DNA of 5,942 nt, taken from an uncultured Mitsuokella sp. (GTDB lineage: Bacteria; Bacillota; Negativicutes; Selenomonadales; Selenomonadaceae). The DNA lies in the NCBI GenBank assembly GCA_900770895.1, contig CAAGMF010000196.1:1-5942 (forward strand). The letters are read 5' to 3'. The notes beneath the pieces were generated by a model, which was not told the origin of the DNA, searched no databases, and saw nothing but the letters and a program-made list of their open reading frames with translations. Positions 1 through 5,254 of this stretch are shown in pieces. Positions within the stretch are counted from its first letter, which is position 1, and each line of letters opens with the position of its first letter. The position numbers and the translations under genes were made by a program.

Positions 1-1434
1 CATCTGCTCGAGAACCCCGTGCTCAGGAGCCTCAAGATCACGGGCAACACGGTTGAGAAGACGGAGGACCTCATGGCGCTCGTCCCGCTGAAGACCGGCG
101 AGATCCTCAACAGCGTCGAGCTGCGCCGTGACGTGCAGAAGATCCAGGAGCGCTATCGAGCGGACGGCTACATCCTCACAAAAATCACGGACCTCAACAT
201 CGACAAGGAAGGCAACCTCACGATCAAGATCAACGAGGGCGTCATCGAGGGCTTCAAGGTCAAGGGCAACAAGAAGACGAAGGACTATGTCATCCTGCGC
301 GAGATGCGTCAGAAAGTCGGGGAGCCGTTCAACTCGAAGAAGGCCCGCCGCTCGATGCAGCGTGTCTATAACCTCGGCTTCTTCGAGGATGTCAATATCA
401 AGATGAATCCGGGCGTCAACCCGAATGCCGTTATCATGGAACTCGATGTCAAAGAAAAGCGTACGGGCTCGTTCGGCATCGGTGCCGGCTACTCGTCAGA
501 GGATGGCGTGCTCGGTTCCATCAGTCTCGGCGATACGAACTTCCGCGGTACCGGCGATGCCATCAGCATCACCTACGAGACGAGCGGCGATGACGAGGAT
601 GCGCATGGCTACACGTTCTCGTATCGTCATCCGTGGATCGATAAGAAAGAGACGGTCGGCACATTCCGCCTCTACAACCGTACCTATGAGTACGATGATT
701 ACGATACCGATGGCAACCTCAAGGATACATACATGCGCAAATACTCGGGCGGCGAGTTCCAGTTCGGTCGGCCGGTCAGCGAATATTCGACGAACTATCT
801 GACATTCCGCAACCGCAAGGACTCCTACGTGCGTCCGGAGTACGATGGCTACCTCTGGGACCGCAGCGGTGATGATTATGCCGACTGGCGAAACAAGAAC
901 TTCGGCACGACCCGCAGCATCACGTATGAGCATGTGACCGATACGCGCGACAATATCTACAATCCGACGACTGGTACGCGCATCAGCCTCGGTGCGGAGT
1001 TTGCCGGCTGGCTCGGCGGTGATTTCAATTTCCAGAAATACACCATTTCGGACAACCGCTACTTCAAGGTCGGCCATGCCCAGGTCGTCGCCCTGCGCGG
1101 TCAGTACGGCTTCGGCAACGGCGATATCTCGGAGTTCAACCAGTACGAGATTGGTGGTCAGAATACCCTGCGCGGCTATCGCGAGGATCAGTTCCGCGGC
1201 GATAAGATGATACTCGGCACGGTCGAGTACCGCTTCCCGATCGTCAGCAAGGTTCAGGGCGCTCTGTTCACAGACTGGGGCGGTGCCTGGAATGGCGGCG
1301 CAGCGCCGAAGGATATCAAGGGCAGCATCGGTGTAGGCCTGTCGCTCAATACTCCGCTCGGTCCACTGCGCATCGACTATGGCCGCGGCAGTGATGGCGG
1401 TCGTGTCCACTTCACCGTCGGCACCGGCTTCTGA
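1..1434 (+). CDS. bamA: BamA, outer membrane protein assembly factor (5'-truncated by window edge)
   Basis: This Omp85-family protein is the core of the BAM complex and folds and inserts beta-barrel proteins into the outer membrane. The reading frame is open from base 1 (frame 1), so the start, signal peptide and any earlier POTRA domains lie upstream; 477 residues are visible. Visible residues 8-81 form one POTRA domain (begins LRSLKITGNT, ends INEGV). Residues 82-155 form the last POTRA, with the typical GEPFNSKKARRSMQRVYNLG stretch followed by FFEDV. The barrel occupies about 156-477. It contains the conserved loop-6 motif LRGY at 390-393, preceded by GGQNT, and the final strands PLGPLRIDYG and HFTVGTGF. 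The terminal Phe is the usual outer-membrane beta-signal. An Asp/Tyr-rich stretch near residues 225-240 is probably an external loop. TamA is less likely given the last POTRA sequence and the lpxD/ompH neighbourhood. The next gene starts one base after the stop, implying one transcript. Confidence 0.95.
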   Translation, partial: HLLENPVLRSLKITGNTVEKTEDLMALVPLKTGEILNSVELRRDVQKIQERYRADGYILTKITDLNIDKEGNLTIKINEGVIEGFKVKGNKKTKDYVILREMRQKVGEPFNSKKARRSMQRVYNLGFFEDVNIKMNPGVNPNAVIMELDVKEKRTGSFGIGAGYSSEDGVLGSISLGDTNFRGTGDAISITYETSGDDEDAHGYTFSYRHPWIDKKETVGTFRLYNRTYEYDDYDTDGNLKDTYMRKYSGGEFQFGRPVSEYSTNYLTFRNRKDSYVRPEYDGYLWDRSGDDYADWRNKNFGTTRSITYEHVTDTRDNIYNPTTGTRISLGAEFAGWLGGDFNFQKYTISDNRYFKVGHAQVVALRGQYGFGNGDISEFNQYEIGGQNTLRGYREDQFRGDKMILGTVEYRFPIVSKVQGALFTDWGGAWNGGAAPKDIKGSIGVGLSLNTPLGPLRIDYGRGSDGGRVHFTVGTGF

Positions 1435-1435
1435 T

Positions 1436-2785
1436 ATGGCTGGCAGACGAGGCTGCTCCGGGCGGCGCAGGTTCAGACGCATATTGTGTGCGGCTGTCGT
1501 CGCCCTGGGGCTGAGCACGACATCACTGCCGGTGCCGCTGACGGCCGCACCGGTGGCTGCTGCGGCGGCACGGGTCGACAGCGTGCAGGCTGAGGTTGCA
1601 GCGGCTGGCAGCCTGCCACCGCTCGTGGCAGCCCGCATGCGCGAGAGTGTAGCGGCCATAGCCGGCCAGCTGCTCGAGGGACGACCCGTAGCCGATATCG
1701 CGCCGAACGGGCGCGAAGCGCAGACGATACGCGAGGTATTTGACAAGGTCCTCGTCGGCTATAGCGTGACGGATGTCTCCATCACGCCGGGACCGGAGAC
1801 CGTAGTCCGCGTGGAACTCATGCCCTGGTCAGACGTTATCAGCTCTGTGCAGGTGGACACCTCGGTCGAGGGAATGCCGCCCCGCGTAGAATCGCTCGTG
1901 CGCAGCGATCTGGCTCAGGTTGAGTCCGTATTTGATGAGGCGCTCATCGGCCTGCCCGTGGCGGCCAGCGACTGGACGAATGGCGTGCTGAAGCATCATC
2001 TCGACGATTACATGCGGCAGCATCTGCCGGAGTTCCGGGCGGATTTCGAGCTCGATCCCGATGTCCGGGCGCAGGTGAAGCTCACAGTGTATCCACGGCT
2101 GCCGGTCGTGCGCACGATCGACCTTTCCATGCGCTCGGATACGGTACCGAATATGGCACTCCTGGCTTATCGGGAGGATATGCAGGACCAGGTGAATGAC
2201 CTGGTCGGCGTACCGGTAGCCTTCGTGCAGCGCCATAAGGAAGTCTTCGAGCAGCAGTTTGCTGAGGGACTGGACCGGAAGAAGGATTTCCGTAATTTCC
2301 ATATGAAGACCCGGGTGGAGATAATGCCGAGCGAGAATCTGCATGTCATGAGCCGCTCCGATACGACGCGGTTCCGTCTGCGCCTGACGGGCTGGATGGA
2401 CATGGGGCGCGATAGCGGCCACAGCTACGACTCGGACGACAATCTGACGATGCGGGTCGAGAGCGGTGTCATGCTGAGTCAGCAGGATGAGCTGTTCGCC
2501 CTGCTTGATTTCATGCCGCAGGCACCGGACTGGGATTGGCAGCTGGGCGTCCAGCATCAGATGTCTGGCCGGGACTGGGTGCACCTGCGCTATGATATGC
2601 GCGACAAGCGCTTCATCTATGGGCTGCGCCATATGCTGGCTCCGCACTGGTCGCTGCGGTACGAGTACCGTCGCGCTGATCATCTGGGCGAGTTCGGCCT
2701 GCTCTATCGGGCCCATGATTTCCTCGGCATCGAGTATGTACGCGACCGGGAGCAGGGCTGGATGCGCGTTCTGGGATTTTTCTGA
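1436..2785 (+). CDS. Unrecognised exported protein with POTRA-like segments and a beta-rich C-terminus
   Basis: I do not recognise this 449-residue protein as a named family. From the ATG at 1436 it opens with an Arg-rich stretch (residues 4-15) and a hydrophobic run (16-30), followed by an Ala/Pro-rich region with possible cleavage sites near 38-46: a signal peptide for export. ATGs at 1379 and 1394 are in frame, but they would place extra sequence before the signal peptide, so 1436 is preferred. Residues about 131-222 and 223-308 each follow the strand-helix-helix-strand-strand order of a POTRA domain, including a Gly-Leu-Pro/Gly-Val-Pro turn before the second helix; 60-130 may be a partial third. 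Residues 311-449 alternate polar and hydrophobic residues in roughly ten short strands, rich in Trp/Tyr/Arg, ending LGFF, like an outer-membrane barrel C-terminus. It follows bamA by one base without a clear Shine-Dalgarno, suggesting coupled translation. A role in outer-membrane assembly is inference from structure and position. Confidence 0.85.
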   Translation: MAGRRGCSGRRRFRRILCAAVVALGLSTTSLPVPLTAAPVAAAAARVDSVQAEVAAAGSLPPLVAARMRESVAAIAGQLLEGRPVADIAPNGREAQTIREVFDKVLVGYSVTDVSITPGPETVVRVELMPWSDVISSVQVDTSVEGMPPRVESLVRSDLAQVESVFDEALIGLPVAASDWTNGVLKHHLDDYMRQHLPEFRADFELDPDVRAQVKLTVYPRLPVVRTIDLSMRSDTVPNMALLAYREDMQDQVNDLVGVPVAFVQRHKEVFEQQFAEGLDRKKDFRNFHMKTRVEIMPSENLHVMSRSDTTRFRLRLTGWMDMGRDSGHSYDSDDNLTMRVESGVMLSQQDELFALLDFMPQAPDWDWQLGVQHQMSGRDWVHLRYDMRDKRFIYGLRHMLAPHWSLRYEYRRADHLGEFGLLYRAHDFLGIEYVRDREQGWMRVLGFF

Positions 2786-2823
2786 TATCTCACCGGTGCA
2801 GCTGAATTTACTTGGCAAAGTGC

Positions 2824-2852
2824 TTGAATAAGAAAATATATTTTGATATAAT
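2824..2852 (+). promoter_or_regulatory. Sigma-A type promoter for the ompH gene cluster
   Basis: The -35 box TTGAAT (2824-2829) and a perfect -10 box TATAAT (2847-2852) are separated by 17 bases, in a markedly AT-rich island between two GC-rich genes. Transcription would start near 2859, giving a leader of about 74 bases before the ATG at 2933. The promoter allows the OmpH-type genes and lpxD to be expressed apart from bamA. No clear operator was seen. Only sequence match supports this call. Confidence 0.75.
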
Positions 2853-2913
2853 GTAGCGTGTGCATGGCCCTTGAGGCTGTCATATATTTGGACTTTTTAA
2901 TTACCTTCATGGG

Positions 2914-2921
2914 AAAAGGAG
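2914..2921 (+). promoter_or_regulatory. Ribosome-binding site that fixes the start of the first ompH gene
   Basis: AAAAGGAG lies 11 bases before the ATG at 2933. The reading frame is also open upstream, with a GTG at 2858 and ATGs at 2864 and 2909. Those candidates lack a Shine-Dalgarno, and the GTG sits at or just before the predicted transcription start, so 2933 is the best start. It also puts a Lys-rich stretch directly before the hydrophobic segment, as expected for an export signal. Confidence 0.7.
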
Positions 2922-2932
2922 TAACACAGAAA

Positions 2933-3400
2933 ATGGTCAAATTAGAGAAGAAGCAGGTTAAGATTATCAGCATTCTCATTGCTTTAGTATTCGTAGGCTC
3001 CGTCGTGGCCCTGGCCCTGACGCAGTCCGGCTCCGGCATCGCGAGTGCAGCCGGCAGCTCGAATGTCGGCGTGGTCGACTATCGTCAGGTAGCCAGCCAG
3101 AGCCCGCAGCTCCAGAGTGCTAACAACGAGATGCAGCAGGCCGTACAGGATGCTCAGAAAGAGTTCGAGTCCAAGTCGCAGAACATGAACGACAAGGAGA
3201 AGAACGACTACTATCAGCAGACGCAGCAGCGCCTCCAGCAGAAGAATCAGGAGCTCATGGAGCCGATTCAGAAGAGCATCGAGGATGCCGTGAAGAGCGT
3301 CGCTGAGGCTAAGGGCCTGTCCGTCGTCATCGAGAAGAGCGCTGTCGTCTATGGCGGCCAGGATATCACTCAGGATGTCATAAAGAAAATCTCGAAATAA
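2933..3400 (+). CDS. OmpH/Skp-family periplasmic chaperone, paralog 1 (155 aa)
   Basis: Skp/OmpH proteins are trimeric chaperones that hold unfolded outer-membrane proteins in the periplasm and pass them to BamA. Residues 3-10 are Lys-rich and 11-29 are strongly hydrophobic. This is an export signal that may be cleaved (IASA before Ala40 is one candidate) or may stay as a membrane anchor; the sequence does not decide. Residues 45-60 (VGVVDYRQVASQSPQL) are the family's N-terminal strand and start of the first helix. About 61-125 form a Gln/Glu/Lys-rich coiled-coil hairpin, the Skp tentacle. Residues 129-153 (LSVVIEKSAVVYGGQDITQD, then VIKKI) are the typical OmpH C-terminal strand and DIT helix cap. 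Length matches the family. It is first in a run of three related genes and has its own promoter. The family call is firm; the chaperone role is by homology. Confidence 0.9.
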   Translation: MVKLEKKQVKIISILIALVFVGSVVALALTQSGSGIASAAGSSNVGVVDYRQVASQSPQLQSANNEMQQAVQDAQKEFESKSQNMNDKEKNDYYQQTQQRLQQKNQELMEPIQKSIEDAVKSVAEAKGLSVVIEKSAVVYGGQDITQDVIKKISK

Positions 3401-3404
3401 GTCT

Positions 3405-3436
3405 CATAGGGTCCCCTTTAGGGTGGCTCCCCTGTG
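3405..3436 (+). other. Possible weak stem-loop just after the first ompH stop
   Basis: CATAGGG (3405-3411) can pair with CCCTGTG (3430-3436), with one G-U pair, around an 18-base loop in which CCC (3414-3416) and GGG (3421-3423) can also pair. AGGGT followed by CCCCT occurs twice here. No T-run follows, so it is not a standard intrinsic terminator. It may protect the mRNA 3' end or be chance. Confidence 0.3.
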
Positions 3437-3440
3437 GTCA

Positions 3441-3469
3441 TAGAGTTACAAGTACCGAGCCGATATAAT
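3441..3469 (+). promoter_or_regulatory. Possible weak promoter before the long OmpH-like gene
   Basis: TATAAT (3464-3469) is a perfect -10 box, within the same 8-base context GATATAAT as the upstream promoter. The sequence 17 bases upstream, TAGAGT (3441-3446), matches the -35 consensus at only three of six positions. The -10 box lies in the ascending arm and loop edge of the large hairpin, so the AT-rich bases may exist for either purpose. Treat as tentative. Confidence 0.3.
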
Positions 3470-3494
3470 AACCTTATATTGCGCTCGGTATTTG
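3449..3494 (+). promoter_or_regulatory. Large near-perfect RNA hairpin between ompH paralogs 1 and 2
   Basis: Bases 3449-3468 pair with 3474-3494 to make a 20-bp stem (18 Watson-Crick pairs, two G-U pairs, one bulged C at 3482) closed by the five-base loop TAACC. The core arms are TACCGAGC and GCTCGGTA. Both wobble pairs are G-U in the + transcript and would be C-A mismatches in the opposite transcript, so the structure favours a role in + strand RNA. Only three Ts follow the core, so simple termination is doubtful. Partial termination, mRNA stabilisation of the upstream gene, or an RNase cleavage site are all possible. Confidence 0.65.
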
Positions 3495-3510
3495 CGCGTA
3501 AGGGCGCAAA
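3491..3510 (+). promoter_or_regulatory. Second hairpin adjoining the ribosome-binding site of the long OmpH-like gene
   Basis: TTTGCGC (3491-3497) and GCGCAAA (3504-3510) are perfect 7-bp inverted arms around the loop GTAAGG. The 3' arm runs directly into GGGGG (3511-3515), the likely ribosome-binding site, seven bases before the ATG at 3523. Bases 3491-3494 are also the end of the large upstream hairpin, so the full forms of both cannot coexist. This suggests, without proving, control of translation of the next gene. Confidence 0.5.
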
Positions 3511-3522
3511 GGGGGCAGCGGC

Positions 3523-4668
3523 ATGGCAGACAAGGATAAAGGAGAAGCTCCGGCGGAGGAGCACGAGCTTCATTTTTCTGATCTCTGGCGCGGGCGCCGG
3601 CGCGAAGTGCTCACCGGCCTTGTCTGCTGCATCGGCCTCGTACTCCTGGGCGGCTATGGGCTCTACCGGGCTACGGCTCCTGAGCATCAGGCCGCCACGC
3701 CGGCCGCATCGGCGGAGGCAGGACTCGTCGATATGGAGAAAGTCCTGCAGGCGCATCCTGACTATGACAAGTTGCAGGCGCTGCGGCAGGAATGTCATCT
3801 GCTGGCGCTCGAGACTGGCGACGTCTCGGATATCATGTCCGTGCAGTCGCCCGAGGTCGACAGCCAGCCGTTTGATGACTCGGTCTGGCAGAAGAACGCC
3901 CATGAGGTCATCGGCAAGCGCGCAGAGCTCGAGCGCCGCGAGCGCAAGCTGAAGCAGGACTACGCCAAAGCGATCGAGCCGGAGTACGAGGCCCGCCGCG
4001 AGGCTATAGAGGCTCAGTATCAGAATGAGATCGTCAACCTGAATCTCAAGATAGACAATCAGCAGTCCATGCATAATTTCCGCGATGATAAGGCGGCTGT
4101 GGCACAGGAGCTGGCGGACTGGGAACAGGAACGCGACGATATCCAGAGAGAGCGTGGCAAGGCCATAAGGGCGCTCGAAGAGGAACGTCTGCAGGATATA
4201 GCGGATTATGTGCAGCGGCAGATCGGACCGGAGCTCGCCAGCTGGCAGGCTCAGCTGCCGCAGCTGCAGGCGCAGCAGGAGTCCGAGGCTGCACGCAAGC
4301 AGTCGGAGGCCCAGTCGCGCGACAGCGCGGCCATGGAGCAGCAGCTGCAGGTGGCGCAGTCGGTGCAGGAACGCCTCGAGAAGCGGCAGGAGCTCCAGAC
4401 GAAGCAGAATGAGCTGCAGGCGCTCGAAGCCAGGATATACAATGACATATCCGGGCGCGCGGCCAAGGTCGCTATCCTGCATCATCTGACCATCATCATG
4501 GCCAATGAGCAGGAGGATCTGCTCCATCTGCTGCCTGCGGATACTACCGCCTATATGCCGGTCCAGCTCATGCCACCGAGCTCGCTTGATACGGTCATAG
4601 GTATCGATACGATAGATGTCACTGATGAACTGGTTGCTGAGATGCAGACTCTCCAGTCAGATGATTGA
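3523..4668 (+). CDS. Long membrane-anchored OmpH/Skp-like coiled-coil protein, paralog 2 (381 aa)
   Basis: This is more than twice the usual length of an OmpH protein. Residues 1-28 are charged and polar. Residues 29-49 form one membrane segment preceded by RGRRR, which predicts a cytoplasmic N-terminus and an envelope-facing body. After an Ala/Pro linker, residues 66-90 (AGLVDMEKVLQAHPDYDKLQ) match the OmpH N-terminal strand and helix. About 127-305 are an almost unbroken Glu/Gln/Arg/Ala coiled coil. Residues 311-330 (GRAAKVAILHHLTIIMANEQ) and 359-376, with IDVTDEL at 364-370, resemble the OmpH C-terminal strand and the D-[IV]-T motif. Thus head elements at both ends frame an enlarged tentacle. 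No typical cleavage motif directly follows the membrane segment. The start at 3523 has GGGGG seven bases upstream. It may span or tether within the envelope while binding outer-membrane clients; that role is inference. Confidence 0.88.
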   Translation: MADKDKGEAPAEEHELHFSDLWRGRRREVLTGLVCCIGLVLLGGYGLYRATAPEHQAATPAASAEAGLVDMEKVLQAHPDYDKLQALRQECHLLALETGDVSDIMSVQSPEVDSQPFDDSVWQKNAHEVIGKRAELERRERKLKQDYAKAIEPEYEARREAIEAQYQNEIVNLNLKIDNQQSMHNFRDDKAAVAQELADWEQERDDIQRERGKAIRALEEERLQDIADYVQRQIGPELASWQAQLPQLQAQQESEAARKQSEAQSRDSAAMEQQLQVAQSVQERLEKRQELQTKQNELQALEARIYNDISGRAAKVAILHHLTIIMANEQEDLLHLLPADTTAYMPVQLMPPSSLDTVIGIDTIDVTDELVAEMQTLQSDD

Positions 4669-4701
4669 TGAATATGAGAAAAGAAGGAAGCTGTTTAGGA
4701 A

Positions 4702-5139
4702 ATGAAACTTAGTAAGAAATCTGCAGCTGTATTGCTGGCGTCCCTGGGAGCCACACTGCTCATGAGCGGCTGCGGCCAGGTGAAGGTCGGCTATGTCGAT
4801 GGTGATCGCGTTGTCAAGGAGGCACCGCAGATCAAGGCTCTGGTCGATGAGGGCAACCGCAAGATGCAGGATGCCCAGACCGAGGCCGAGAACAAGCTGC
4901 AGGAGAATCCGAATATCAGCCAGGAGGATGCGCAGAAGATACAGACCGAGGCCCAGCGCAAGATGGCCAGCCTGAATCAGTCGTATTCGATGCAGCTCCA
5001 GAACAAGCTGCAGGAGGCTCTGGCTGACATATCGAAGCAGAAGAAGCTCGATGTCGTAGTAGACAGCTCCGTGCAGCAGCCGGTTGCTATATCGGGCTGC
5101 GTCGATGTGACGGATGACGCCATACAGAAACTGCAGTAA
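4702..5139 (+). CDS. OmpH/Skp-family predicted lipoprotein, paralog 3 (145 aa)
   Basis: This is a short OmpH-type protein with a lipoprotein signal. Lys residues at 2, 5 and 6 and a hydrophobic run (8-21) lead to LLMSGC, where Cys24 would be lipidated; Met at the -3 position is less usual but acceptable. Residues 27-45 (VKVGYVDGDRVVKEAPQIK) match the OmpH N-terminal strand. About 46-113 form a Gln/Glu/Lys/Ala helical hairpin. Residues 115-145 (KKLDVVVDSSVQQPVAISGC, then VDVTDDAIQKL) carry the C-terminal strand and the D-V-T motif. A second cysteine sits at 133. Residue +2 is Gly, which is not the E. coli inner-membrane retention Asp, but sorting rules in Negativicutes are uncertain. It starts 33 bases after paralog 2, with AAGGAAG at 4684-4690 as the probable ribosome-binding site, so the two are likely co-transcribed. 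Function is by homology. Confidence 0.9.
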   Translation: MKLSKKSAAVLLASLGATLLMSGCGQVKVGYVDGDRVVKEAPQIKALVDEGNRKMQDAQTEAENKLQENPNISQEDAQKIQTEAQRKMASLNQSYSMQLQNKLQEALADISKQKKLDVVVDSSVQQPVAISGCVDVTDDAIQKLQ

Positions 5140-5161
5140 TATATCCGGCAGGCGCAGAGTC

Positions 5162-5174
5162 TGTCAGTCTGACA
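5162..5174. repeat. 13-base odd palindrome upstream of lpxD
   Basis: TGTCAG and CTGACA are perfect 6-base inverted arms around a single T. One base of spacing is too short for an RNA loop, so a protein-binding site is the more sensible reading if it is functional. AGTCTG also occurs twice in direct orientation at 5158-5163 and 5166-5171. It may be chance. Confidence 0.3.
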
Positions 5175-5202
5175 TGAAGCGGCGCGCAGCGGACTCATCA
5201 GT

Positions 5203-5214
5203 CGGCTGCAGCCG
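5203..5214. repeat. 12-base perfect palindrome upstream of lpxD
   Basis: CGGCTGCAGCCG reads the same on both strands, 40 bases before the lpxD start. It could be an operator or one side of an RNA structure. No T-run follows, so it is not an intrinsic terminator. GC-rich palindromes of this length can arise by chance, and nothing in the window identifies a binding protein. Confidence 0.3.
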
Positions 5215-5254
5215 GCAATGATGGGATTTCACAGCATAGAATGGAGATAATACC

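Noticed and set aside
1379..1435. Longer N-terminus for the unrecognised protein, overlapping bamA
   Set aside because: It would put 19 residues in front of a well-formed signal peptide, and no ribosome-binding site supports it.
496..1746. Long open frame on the - strand opposite bamA and the next gene
   Set aside because: It lies antisense to a certain bamA, has no recognisable domain, and its Ala/Arg/Ile-rich composition is what the complement of a GC-rich gene gives.
2791..2798. CACCGGTG palindrome just after the unrecognised gene, considered as a terminator
   Set aside because: Only eight bases with no loop and no T-run.
1829..2818. Open frame on the - strand opposite the unrecognised exported protein
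   Set aside because: The + strand frame has a signal peptide, an ordered domain layout and operon position; the - strand product has none of these.
2858..2932. Longer N-terminus for the first ompH gene starting at GTG 2858 or ATG 2864
   Set aside because: These starts lie at the predicted transcription start and have no Shine-Dalgarno; the ATG at 2933 has AAAAGGAG and a standard export signal.
4240..4430. Repeated CAG/CTGCAG-rich stretch
   Set aside because: Explained by Gln/Leu/Ala codons of the coiled coil; the units are irregular and not a DNA repeat array.
3418..4527. Long open frame on the - strand opposite the long OmpH-like gene
   Set aside because: Leu/Arg-rich translation is the mirror of a Gln/Glu-rich coiled-coil gene; no ribosome-binding site or family signature.
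4586..4613. Promoter-like TTGATA and TACGAT, 16 bases apart, inside the end of the long OmpH-like gene
   Set aside because: The -10 box is only a partial match and the sequence is fully coding; such pairs arise often by chance.
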